Positions 50,198 to 57,711 of a stretch of 64,000 bases of DNA are shown here, one piece after another. Within the stretch, counting starts at the first letter, position 1. Each line of letters begins with the position of its first letter. The stretch is from Paenibacillus pabuli (lineage in GTDB: Bacteria > Bacillota > Bacilli > Paenibacillales > Paenibacillaceae). The stretch spans positions 2,294,001-2,358,000 of the forward strand of contig NZ_CP073714.1 in NCBI RefSeq assembly GCF_023101145.1, written 5' to 3'. The notes under the pieces were generated by a model. It worked only from the letters and a program-made list of their open reading frames with translations, did not search any database and was not told the DNA's origin. Made by a program: the position numbers and the translations under genes.

Positions 50198-50446
50198 ATG
50201 AGTCATGTTGTTGAGGATAAAAGCAAACCTTACCTGACTCCTTTGATCAAACGCATTCGTGCTCACATCCTCACTTCTGGCACATCTATGAGGGAGATTT
50301 CAGCCAAGGCTGGTATACCCGAGAAACGGTTCTATCGGTTGATGGATGGAACATCCATGATGAGTGCAGATGAGGTTGAACTGTTATGTAATATTGAAGG
50401 TCTTGAGCTTGATCCTAAAGAAATTTTTTTGGCTAAGAATTCTTAG
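50198..50446 (+). CDS. Cro-like HTH regulator
   Basis: 82 residues. HTH-like region about 17-65 (KRIRAHILTSGTSMREISAKAG, EKRFYRLMDGTSMM). Strong TTGGAGGTGACC before ATG. Directly downstream of the switch operators; another operator overlaps its stop (50440). Confidence 0.75.
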   Translation: MSHVVEDKSKPYLTPLIKRIRAHILTSGTSMREISAKAGIPEKRFYRLMDGTSMMSADEVELLCNIEGLELDPKEIFLAKNS

Positions 50447-50456
50447 AATCTAGGAA
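50440..50456. promoter_or_regulatory. Operator copy after cro-like gene
   Basis: TTCTTAGAATCTAGGAA (50440-50456) is the best match to the repressor consensus; CTAAGAATTCTTAG (50433-50446) overlaps it. A half site TTCTTAGAAAGATGGGG lies at 50517-50533. Suggests early genes are also directly repressed. Confidence 0.65.
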
Positions 50457-50471
50457 TAACTTTAATAGAAG

Positions 50472-50490
50472 TATACGGCAAAACCGTATG
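50472..50490. promoter_or_regulatory. Palindrome shared with the Agr-like operon promoter
   Basis: TATACGG-CAAAA-CCGTATG, reverse-complement related to the site at 46919. Lies between the repressor-type operator (50440) and the start of the next gene (50539). Probably bound by the same regulator. Confidence 0.65.
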
Positions 50491-50538
50491 AAAAGTCAAC
50501 TAGATTGTCCGTATTTTCTTAGAAAGATGGGGTGTTAC

Positions 50539-50754
50539 ATGAATCGACAGGCAATTGCATTAACCGACGACCAGGCAGTTGTTGTGACGCAACGGGGTAC
50601 GGCAATCACTTTGAATCTTACAGAAGTGGCTTATACCGATTTTGAAACAGGAGTTCATGTTCCGGCGTCATCATTCACCATTACCAATGTTGAAGGGATT
50701 CGACAGCTAAGGGATTTACTCAACCAACTTGACCTTGAAGGCAAGAAGAACTGA
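50539..50754 (+). CDS. Small phage protein
   Basis: 71 residues from ATG 50539 (AGATGGGGTGTTAC upstream); an earlier in-frame ATG at 50488 overlaps the palindrome. Beta-rich start (AIALTDDQAVVVTQRG) and helical end (GIRQLRDLLNQLDLEG). Unknown. First early gene after the switch. Confidence 0.6.
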   Translation: MNRQAIALTDDQAVVVTQRGTAITLNLTEVAYTDFETGVHVPASSFTITNVEGIRQLRDLLNQLDLEGKKN

Positions 50755-50788
50755 ACCACGATATACAAATTGAAAGGGGCACACACAC

Positions 50789-51043
50789 ATGTCTATCGCA
50801 ATTCACCCAGTTCATCGGGAGCTGGCAAAGATCGCATTCATGAACACTGACAAGGAAGAAAACTTGATTATCGGTTTATCTGAATTGAAACTGCTGCTTC
50901 CGTTACTCAAGAAAAACCTTGAACTGGTTTACGAGATTGACGGCTTGAAAGAAATTGCTTTTGCTGCTCAGTCGCTTGATCAGATGGACCTTGTGCAGCA
51001 TGCATGTGAAAGACTCGACGAACTGGAGGCGCAGCTAACATGA
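50789..51043 (+). CDS. Small helical protein upstream of MazF-like gene
   Basis: 84 residues, strongly helical and acidic (LKLLLPLLKKNLELVYE, ACERLDELEAQL). Overlaps the MazF-like gene by 4 bases, the usual place of an antitoxin, but no AbrB, RHH or HTH fold is visible. GAAAGGGGCACAC precedes ATG. Confidence 0.6.
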   Translation: MSIAIHPVHRELAKIAFMNTDKEENLIIGLSELKLLLPLLKKNLELVYEIDGLKEIAFAAQSLDQMDLVQHACERLDELEAQLT

Positions 51044-51420
51044 TCAAGCGCGGTGATATTTACATGATTGAATACGGAGACGGCGAGGGCAGCGAGCAAC
51101 AGGGTTATCGCCCTGGGATGGTCATTCAGAACGATGTAGGCAACGAATATTCACCCACTGTCATTGTTGCAGCAATCACGAATTCTGAAAACAAACGCTT
51201 GATGCCCACACACTTTCCACTTGGAATCAAAGATGGAGTACGTAAACCATCGGTTGTCATGTTTGAACAGGTTCGGACGATTGATAAGACTCGGTTAGAT
51301 GACAGGATCGGTTCACTCACACCTGAGTTGCTGAAGCAGATTGAGCGACCATTAATGATCAGTCTTGGATTGATAGAGGCACCTAAACCAAGCAGAAGGG
51401 GAGGTCGTGTTGCCAGATGA
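51040..51420 (+). CDS. PemK/MazF-type endoribonuclease-like protein
   Basis: 126 residues. KRGDIYMIEYGDGEGSEQQG, RPGMVIQNDVGN, TVIVAAITNSENK and RTIDKTRLDDRIGSL follow the MazF pattern including the Arg and Thr active-site positions. In MazF these cut mRNA at short motifs. The basic tail (SRRGGRVAR) extends beyond the usual end. Coupled by ATGA to the gene before and the short gene after. Confidence 0.85.
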   Translation: MIKRGDIYMIEYGDGEGSEQQGYRPGMVIQNDVGNEYSPTVIVAAITNSENKRLMPTHFPLGIKDGVRKPSVVMFEQVRTIDKTRLDDRIGSLTPELLKQIERPLMISLGLIEAPKPSRRGGRVAR

Positions 51421-51569
51421 AAACGGAACAGCAGTTAAAGGACTTATGCTCATTCTTTGAATCGTTCGAGAGCCGCATGATTGCAAGCGGTCGGTTGCTG
51501 GTAGCTCTGCACGCTAGGGGTCAATATCAAAAGTACAATCGCCAGCTTTCTGGACAGTGGTCAGCATGA
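51417..51569 (+). CDS. 50-residue early protein
   Basis: ATG 51417 overlaps the MazF-like stop (ATGA) and its own stop overlaps the next ATG. Sequence MKTEQQLKDLCSFFESFESR, a helical peptide with basic C-terminus. Unknown; coupling on both sides supports expression. Confidence 0.5.
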   Translation: MKTEQQLKDLCSFFESFESRMIASGRLLVALHARGQYQKYNRQLSGQWSA

Positions 51570-51760
51570 ACATAATTAACGCTATGAAGATGTCAATCCG
51601 TATCAAAGCCAGTGACGACCCAATAGATTTACAGGCTCTTGAGGAATCGGGAGGCAGATACCTGGATATCAAATATCCCAAGTTTGAGTTTCCGAGTGAA
51701 GCCCACCAGATGAAATACAACCGGATTCGCAAAGAACTAAGGGAGCAGTCAAATGATTGA
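51566..51760 (+). CDS. Hypothetical early protein
   Basis: 64 residues from ATG 51566 (earlier GTG at 51557 in frame). Basic, with IKASDDPIDLQALEESGGRY and MKYNRIRKELREQ. Not recognised. Overlaps the next gene by 8 bases. Confidence 0.5.
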   Translation: MNIINAMKMSIRIKASDDPIDLQALEESGGRYLDIKYPKFEFPSEAHQMKYNRIRKELREQSND

Positions 51761-52511
51761 CGAGCGAGTCCAGCAGCTAATAGACAAAGGGGCCATATTC
51801 TATGCCTCACATTCCGGCGGCAAGGATAGTCAGGACATGTACAACGAGGTTTCGAAGTACATCCCACCTGACCAGATTGTAGTGGTTCATGCTGATCTGG
51901 GAGAAGTTGAGTGGGTAGGCGTTCAAGATCACATTCGAAGCGTAATTCAGCACCCGTTGAATATAGTTGGGGCGAAAAAAACGTTCCTGGGGATGGTTGA
52001 GCAACGTGGCATGTGGCCAAGTGCCGCATATCGACAATGCACATCAGACCTGAAGCGTGGGCCCATATTCAAATTCATTCGAAACGACCTGAAGGCAAGG
52101 GGCACATCCATAGCGGTCAACTGCATGGGAATCAGAGCTGAGGAATCTACAGCAAGAGCCAAAAAGGAACCGTTCCGTTACAACAAAGCAGAAAGCTGCG
52201 GACACCGCGATGTATGGGACTGGATGCCAATCTTTGACCGAACAACTGAGCAGGTGTTTCAGAGCATAGCTGAAGCAGGGCAGGAACCTTTCTGGGCTTA
52301 TTCAGATGGTAATGAGAGATTATCATGTGTGTTTTGCATCATGGGTAGCGTCAACGATCTTCAGCACGGGGCTAAATGCAACCCGGAGCTTTATCGGAAA
52401 TACGTTGAACTCGAACGCAAGATAGGTCACACCATGTTCACAAAGGGAAAGAACCCAATCAGCCTTGAGGAGCACACAGGAATAAGTATTGATGATCTTG
52501 AGAGGAGGTGA
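51753..52511 (+). CDS. PAPS-reductase-like (PP-loop) protein
   Basis: 252 residues. PP-loop SHSGGKDSQDM near 20; VVVHADLGEVEW; YRQCTSDLKRGPI; CVFCIMGSVNDLQHG. Family knowledge: the adenylyl-transfer fold is shared by PAPS reductase, tRNA thiolases and DndC phosphorothioation proteins; phage copies have unknown roles. Cys pairs near 130-185 could hold a cluster. Overlaps its neighbours, early operon. Confidence 0.8.
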   Translation: MIDERVQQLIDKGAIFYASHSGGKDSQDMYNEVSKYIPPDQIVVVHADLGEVEWVGVQDHIRSVIQHPLNIVGAKKTFLGMVEQRGMWPSAAYRQCTSDLKRGPIFKFIRNDLKARGTSIAVNCMGIRAEESTARAKKEPFRYNKAESCGHRDVWDWMPIFDRTTEQVFQSIAEAGQEPFWAYSDGNERLSCVFCIMGSVNDLQHGAKCNPELYRKYVELERKIGHTMFTKGKNPISLEEHTGISIDDLERR

Positions 52512-52519
52512 GGGAAGCA

Positions 52520-52708
52520 GTGAAAGTTAAATGCGGGTGCGGCAAAAAGGATGCGGTTTACGCCGTGTATGATCCACCACAACCGCATTGCCTTGTATGC
52601 ATGCTTGATGCAGTCAACAACACGATAGCAGTACCAGTGAGGACACTTGATCCGTGGGAAATGGAAAAAGTCGAAGGACCAAAACAAACAAAAAAAGCCG
52701 CCCATTAG
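52520..52708 (+). CDS. Small zinc-ribbon-like protein
   Basis: 62 residues from GTG 52520 (AGAGGAGGTGAGG upstream; GTG 52508 alternative). Cys pairs KCGCGKKDA and HCLVCMLDA could form one zinc site. Ends with a Lys-rich tail. Unknown. Confidence 0.55.
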   Translation: MKVKCGCGKKDAVYAVYDPPQPHCLVCMLDAVNNTIAVPVRTLDPWEMEKVEGPKQTKKAAH

Positions 52709-52767
52709 AGAGCGGTCCATAAGAAAACTATTCGCAATCATCATATCACAGGAAGCGAGGAAAGCAA

Positions 52768-54348
52768 GTGGCAAAGCATGTACGCTTAATCGAAACAGAG
52801 GTTATCAACTTCACTGAATTACGATCTAAGAAAGTGGAGTACGGGGACATTACTCGCCTGTCAGGCAAGAACGGTCAAGGTAAAACATCCATAGGTACCG
52901 CTCCGGTATGGACATTGTACGGGACAGATCTGTTCGGCAACAAATACAATCCATCACCAACCAACTATGAATTTGACCGGGTGTTTGCTTCAACAATCCT
53001 CCAAGTGGACGGTTTGCCTATCAAGTTCGCCAGGGAGATAAATGAGAAGGGAAGCAACGTATTTTACATCAACGATGTTCCAGCAAAAGCAAAAGAGTTC
53101 GAGGCTACAGTAGCTGAACTGTTCGATAAGGATGAATTCCTGTCATTTTACAACCCAATTTACTTTTTCGGTCGACACTGGACGAAGCAGCGGGAACAGA
53201 TCATGAAGTACACAACCCCGCCTGCTAAGAAAGAAGTCTTTCAGGAAATGAGTCGTACAGCGCCGGAACAGAAGCCAAAGGAAATAACACTTAATCCCGC
53301 AGCAGCGAAGCTGGATGAGTTGATGAAGAAGCACACGCTTGACGACCTCCAAAAGATTCACGGTGGCACAGGGGGCCAGAAGTCGAAGTTGGAGAAGCAG
53401 CACATATCTGCTCAGAGCCGGACAAAGACATTACAGGAACAACTTGACCGTCTGCCTTTACTTGATCGGGATGTGGAAGAAATACGTTTGGATTCAGCCG
53501 ACCTACTGGAGCAGATAAAAACACTGTATGAACCGGTTGAAGCTGCTGAGGTTACGAATAAAGAGTTGAATGAATTGAAACTACAAATTGAATCTGCTAG
53601 AGCGCGGGTAGCTGCTGCCAAGGATCGATACATGGAAGCATTTAACGAGCCTATCGACGACACTTGCCCAACCTGCAATCGGCTACTGGATGAAGATTCC
53701 GTCAAGGCAGTAACAGACACCAAGGAGAGCAAGAAGAAGCTCCTGCGTGCAGAACATGAAAAGTTGGTCAAAGAACGCAATGAACTTGAGGCGAAGGCAT
53801 CCGAAATCCAGCCTATTGACTTGGCGGAACAATGGAAGTTGCTGAGAGAGGCGGAAGGCAAACGAGATGCTTTAGAGGACTTGTTGGCAGCAGAGAAGAA
53901 CCGGAGCAGCCTTGCGGAAGAAGTTGCAGCAGCGAAGCAGGCCGAAGCAGACACACTTACCAGCCTGAAAGAATCCGTCTTTATCCTGGACGCAATCAAG
54001 TCCTATAAAGCCAAAGAAGCCGAACTGCAAGCCAGTAAGGTGCAATCTCTCTTCACCAGCCTTTCGATACGCCTCTTCAAATATGTGAAGTCTAACGATT
54101 CATATGAGCCCGATTTCAGCATCCAGATGAACGGCAAGGATTACCTGGCATTGTCTACTGGCGAACGCATTGAGGCGGGTCTTGAGCTGACGGAAGTGTT
54201 GTTCAAACAATCCGAGCTAATTGTCCCGACCTTTATCGACAACATTGAAAGTTACACAGGCCGTGTGGCGGTGTACGACCAACTGATTACGGGCCGAGTG
54301 GTTGATGACCAGGAATTGAAAATAGAAGCGGAGGTAGCGTTGAGATGA
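52768..54348 (+). CDS. SbcC/Rad50-like ATPase
   Basis: 526 residues. N-terminal ATPase half with Walker A GKNGQGKTS near 34; a long coiled coil about 195-450; zinc hook CPTC (DDTCPTCNRLLDEDS near 297); C-terminal signature LALSTGERIEAGLEL near 466 and an atypical Walker B TFIDNIE. SMC-like phage ATPases often accompany RecT. The GTG start follows GGAAGCGAGGAAAGC. Confidence 0.88.
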   Translation: MAKHVRLIETEVINFTELRSKKVEYGDITRLSGKNGQGKTSIGTAPVWTLYGTDLFGNKYNPSPTNYEFDRVFASTILQVDGLPIKFAREINEKGSNVFYINDVPAKAKEFEATVAELFDKDEFLSFYNPIYFFGRHWTKQREQIMKYTTPPAKKEVFQEMSRTAPEQKPKEITLNPAAAKLDELMKKHTLDDLQKIHGGTGGQKSKLEKQHISAQSRTKTLQEQLDRLPLLDRDVEEIRLDSADLLEQIKTLYEPVEAAEVTNKELNELKLQIESARARVAAAKDRYMEAFNEPIDDTCPTCNRLLDEDSVKAVTDTKESKKKLLRAEHEKLVKERNELEAKASEIQPIDLAEQWKLLREAEGKRDALEDLLAAEKNRSSLAEEVAAAKQAEADTLTSLKESVFILDAIKSYKAKEAELQASKVQSLFTSLSIRLFKYVKSNDSYEPDFSIQMNGKDYLALSTGERIEAGLELTEVLFKQSELIVPTFIDNIESYTGRVAVYDQLITGRVVDDQELKIEAEVALR

Positions 54349-54725
54349 TTAGAACAGTCAATTTTGCTGGATGGCACTTTCAAGGTAACGGCGACAGCAT
54401 CATGGTTTTGAGGAAGTTGAATAACCAAGGGATTGTCGAGGTGGCATTTCCATTCCTTGAAGATACACCAAACATTGATTTGAAAATAACAGAGGCAATG
54501 GATCTGCGGAACGCCTTGAATGATCTTATCGGGCCAGTATTGACCCTCCCAACTCCACAAGCAGAGTTGTTTCCACAAACACAGATTTCAGTCTCAGATC
54601 AGAGTGCATTCAGCAGTTTATTTGACAGATTTCCGACCGACTTCGAAGGAGATAAGCAAGCGCGGAAAGCATTAACGTTAGCCGCTGGGATATTAGGGTT
54701 ACCAATGGGGGCATTCAGGCCATGA
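54345..54725 (+). CDS. Hypothetical protein with QxxLF motif
   Basis: 126 residues, coupled to the ATPase. N-terminal ssDNA-binding-like beta segment (TVNFAGWHFQGNGDSIMVL), a linker with QAELF (residues 72-76), then a helical domain (ARKALTLAAGILGLP). QxxLF resembles the sliding-clamp binding consensus. Family not recognised. Confidence 0.6.
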   Translation: MIRTVNFAGWHFQGNGDSIMVLRKLNNQGIVEVAFPFLEDTPNIDLKITEAMDLRNALNDLIGPVLTLPTPQAELFPQTQISVSDQSAFSSLFDRFPTDFEGDKQARKALTLAAGILGLPMGAFRP

Positions 54726-54895
54726 GAAAAGGCCATCCTTTCTTTCTCCAGGTTCCTTTACTGCAAACCTTAAAAATTGAGTCCGGCAAAAAGATAGAAC
54801 TTCCCGGAGGAGAGACGTTAGTTGTCCATAGCATCCTATCAATAGAAGTGAAGGACATGAAAGCCCACATTTTTGGCCTTACCGCAAAGGAGTAA
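54722..54895 (+). CDS. 57-residue early protein
   Basis: ATG 54722, overlapping the previous stop by 4 bases, so probably translated. Beta-rich (FLQVPLLQTLKIESG, ETLVVHSILSIEV). Ends before RecT. Confidence 0.5.
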   Translation: MRKGHPFFLQVPLLQTLKIESGKKIELPGGETLVVHSILSIEVKDMKAHIFGLTAKE

Positions 54896-54948
54896 CACCT
54901 AAATAATCATTCCAATAAAATCATTAAATCTTAGGAGGCTACAAGCCC

Positions 54949-55872
54949 ATGACAAAAACACCGAACACTGAAATCCAAAAAGTTGACATTAACCAAATCC
55001 AAGCAATCGGAGAATTCGGCGTTGCCGAACTGATGGCAATGAAAGAATCCATTGCAAAGAAACTCACTGTTCCTCAGTTCAATCTTTTCATGTATCAGAT
55101 GAACCGTATGGGTCTTGACCCGAGCTTGGGCCACGGTGTTCCGATCCTGTACGGTCAGGATGTAAATATCAGAATTGAGTATGAAGGGTTCCACTCACTT
55201 GCTAGAAAGTCTCCTGGTTATATGAGTGTTCACAGACAGGTTGTATGTGATAACGAGGTGGACGATTTTGAGGCAGAAACAAACGATGAAGGTATCGTCA
55301 CAAAGATTCGTCACAAGATCAGATTTCCCCGCGGTAAGGTTGTAGGTTCGTATGCTATTGCGAGAAGAGAAGGTAAGCCGGATGTAATTGTCCTGTGTGA
55401 TCAGGCTGAATTTGAGAAATACGCGAAGAAGAACCCAAGCTTTTGGAAGTTGGAAAACGGATCGCTTGATCCTGATATGTGCAAAAAACACGCTGCTACT
55501 CGTGCAGTTAAAGAACAATATGACATCGCTCTTGCGGTTGAAGAAAATATGATGGCTCTAAATTCCACAGAGAACAACGAACCAGTTCGTCGGGATATCA
55601 CCGCTGAATCCAAGGAGACAGAACCTGTGAAAACCATTGCGCCAGATAAGGATGACAAAGAAGAAACCCCAGTTGACCGCACTAAAGCACTCAAAACCCA
55701 AATCAAAGCCAAGTATCAAGCTTTGGGTCTAAAAGATAAATCGGAATTTGATGCCCATGCTGCTGAGTTCTTCGCGGTTAAAGGCGATGTTCCAACAGAA
55801 CCGGAAATCATTGCGTATCTGAAAATCATGGACCAACAGATCCAAGCCGCAGATGACAACCTGCCTGTGTAA
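54949..55872 (+). CDS. recT: RecT-family single-strand annealing protein
   Basis: 307 residues. MAMKESIAKKLTVPQFNLFM, GLDPSLGHGVPILYGQDV, YEGFHSLARKSPGY, WKLENGSLDPDMCKKHAAT are RecT/Bet motifs; residues about 190-240 become acidic/low-complexity before a helical C-terminus. Promotes phage recombination and repair. TTAGGAGGCTAC precedes ATG. Confidence 0.92.
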   Translation: MTKTPNTEIQKVDINQIQAIGEFGVAELMAMKESIAKKLTVPQFNLFMYQMNRMGLDPSLGHGVPILYGQDVNIRIEYEGFHSLARKSPGYMSVHRQVVCDNEVDDFEAETNDEGIVTKIRHKIRFPRGKVVGSYAIARREGKPDVIVLCDQAEFEKYAKKNPSFWKLENGSLDPDMCKKHAATRAVKEQYDIALAVEENMMALNSTENNEPVRRDITAESKETEPVKTIAPDKDDKEETPVDRTKALKTQIKAKYQALGLKDKSEFDAHAAEFFAVKGDVPTEPEIIAYLKIMDQQIQAADDNLPV

Positions 55873-55875
55873 GCC

Positions 55876-56115
55876 ATGGTCGAAATATACCGATTAAGCC
55901 CGGATTGCCAGGTATGCGGTAGAGATATAACCGCAGGACGTGAGCAGTACAACAGGGGTCGCAGAGTATGCGATGACTGCAAGACATCACTGGAGGCGAA
56001 TGACCGTGCTAGAAGAGAAGCCCGTGCAGCTCGACTTGTTCAGCAGCTTGACCGAACCAAAGGGGCCGCCTCCGGCCCCAGTACTAAACGGCATGTATTA
56101 CGAAAAGGCCACTGA
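55876..56115 (+). CDS. Zinc-ribbon small protein
   Basis: 79 residues. CQVCGRDITAGREQ and CDDCK give one four-Cys site; the rest is Arg/Ala-rich. The last 116 bases overlap the next ORF in another frame, which has a better RBS, so the true C-terminus may be shorter. Confidence 0.55.
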   Translation: MVEIYRLSPDCQVCGRDITAGREQYNRGRRVCDDCKTSLEANDRARREARAARLVQQLDRTKGAASGPSTKRHVLRKGH

Positions 56116-56224
56116 CAAGTTTGTATCTTTCATGCTTGGGAAACGGCATTACGAAGAGCCTGCCCGTGGGTGCAAGCATCCGAAGGAATGGCAGGAACGA
56201 ATAAAGAGGGAGCGGAGCATATGA
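56000..56224 (+). CDS. Small protein with N-terminal QLDLF motif
   Basis: 74 residues from ATG 56000 with GGAGGCGA upstream. QLDLF (residues 10-14) matches the beta-clamp-binding consensus QL[SD]LF exactly. Remaining sequence is basic and not recognised. Overlaps the MBL gene by 4 bases. Confidence 0.55.
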   Translation: MTVLEEKPVQLDLFSSLTEPKGPPPAPVLNGMYYEKATDKFVSFMLGKRHYEEPARGCKHPKEWQERIKRERSI

Positions 56225-56982
56225 AAGTAGACATCATAGCATCCGGATCTGGCGGCAATTGCATCGCCCTCACATATGAAGGACGCACGATCCTGATCGA
56301 CGCAGGTGTTGCCAAAACAAAGATTGCAAAGCGGCTGCTTGAGGTTGGAATAAGGCCCGACCAGGTAACGGACATCTTTATCACTCACGCCCACGGCGAC
56401 CACATCAAGGGATTGCCACTGGCTAATCAGTATCGGATACCAGTATGGGCAACAGACGGCGAATGGAAAGGAATATCCGGTGTAGACGAGGAGCTGCGCC
56501 GGGTCGTGGAAACCAGATTCAGTAAGTACGAATCAATCCAGTTGGGAGATATTTGGGTCTATCCCTTCAAAACCCACCATGACGCATACGAACCTATCGG
56601 ATATGCAATTGAAGCAGATAACGGATCAAGGGCCTGCGTAGTCTTCGATACTGGCAAATACGATCAAGACATGCTCGACATGATGGAGGGCAGCATTTAC
56701 ATCATCATCGAAGCTAATCACGACCCGGACATGGTGGAGGCATCGAATTACCCCATCAGCGTCCAGTCACGCATCCTCAGTGACTTGGGACACCTAAGTA
56801 ACCAGCAGACAGCCGAAGCGCTTCAGAAGTTAATCAGGGGCAACGGAGAACGCATATACTTGACGCACTTATCCAGTAACAATAATAGCCCGATCCTGGC
56901 AGAAATGACCGTGAAAGCGGCGCTCCGGCAAAAGGGTTTTATAGCAGGGACACATTATGAAATTGAGGTGGTCAGCACATGA
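56221..56982 (+). CDS. MBL-fold metallo-hydrolase
   Basis: 253 residues from ATG 56221. Metallo-beta-lactamase fold: TILIDAGVA, ITHAHGDHIKG (HxHxDH metal ligands), FKTHHDAYEP, EANHDPDMV and a C-terminal HLSSNNN. Similar to YycJ/phage DNA-processing nucleases. Location directly after RecT suggests an exonuclease partner; inference. Confidence 0.88.
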   Translation: MKVDIIASGSGGNCIALTYEGRTILIDAGVAKTKIAKRLLEVGIRPDQVTDIFITHAHGDHIKGLPLANQYRIPVWATDGEWKGISGVDEELRRVVETRFSKYESIQLGDIWVYPFKTHHDAYEPIGYAIEADNGSRACVVFDTGKYDQDMLDMMEGSIYIIIEANHDPDMVEASNYPISVQSRILSDLGHLSNQQTAEALQKLIRGNGERIYLTHLSSNNNSPILAEMTVKAALRQKGFIAGTHYEIEVVST

Positions 56983-57698
56983 ATACAGTTCAAATCAAAA
57001 TCGTCGCCCAGTACAAGGCCAAAGATAAAACGATGTTTTACACAGATGAAAAATTTATTGCTCGCCGGGTGGGTGCGCACTTTATGGATTACACGACACC
57101 GTTCCAAATTATTGACGGTAAACGTTCGGGTCACGAAATCCCTTTTAAAAATGCGATCGTACTGAAGGAAGAAAAGTCTTATACCCAAGAGCAATATGAC
57201 GAAATCTTGAGTCAACGAAACGAAGCGCTGGAGATGAAAGACGAAGTTATCGCAGTTCTTGCAAAGCACGGACAGACGATCACGGAATTGCAGGACGACA
57301 AGCTTGCGCTGCTTAACACCATAGAACGTGCTGTCACTCAAAACGAAATTCAGGCATTGCCCCGTGAGGTAGTGCAGGCACTGGAATCATTTAAACGTGA
57401 CGGATATGACTGGGATAAGGTCATCAGTTGGATGCTTATACCCATCTATCAACCAGGAGTAAATCTTATTAGCGAGATTTCCACACTGCGTAAATATGCG
57501 GACAAAAACGGATGGAAACTCATTAACGGCATGATTAACGGATATGTTGTTGAACCTCAACTTGAAGACTCCACAGGGATTGCAGAAACAGTCCTACAGT
57601 GGTGGAAAGACCGTGAAATTGATGCCAAAGAATCTGATTTAGAGAACTTGGTTGATCGGCTGAAAGGACGCATTGCAGAACGGCAAACAGTACAGTAA
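56979..57698 (+). CDS. Hypothetical early protein
   Basis: 239 residues, coupled by ATGA to the MBL gene. Beta-rich N-terminus (FYTDEKFIARRVGAH), a coiled coil near 65-110, and an acidic-aromatic C-terminal block (YDWDKVISWML, LQWWKDREI) like phage DUF1642-type proteins. Unknown. Confidence 0.55.
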   Translation: MNTVQIKIVAQYKAKDKTMFYTDEKFIARRVGAHFMDYTTPFQIIDGKRSGHEIPFKNAIVLKEEKSYTQEQYDEILSQRNEALEMKDEVIAVLAKHGQTITELQDDKLALLNTIERAVTQNEIQALPREVVQALESFKRDGYDWDKVISWMLIPIYQPGVNLISEISTLRKYADKNGWKLINGMINGYVVEPQLEDSTGIAETVLQWWKDREIDAKESDLENLVDRLKGRIAERQTVQ

Positions 57699-57711
57699 GC
57701 AGGTGAAGTGA

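Noticed and set aside
51040..51420. Classical MazEF pair
   Set aside because: The toxin fold is clear but the partner at 50789 lacks any MazE/AbrB or RHH pattern, so a standard pair is not claimed.
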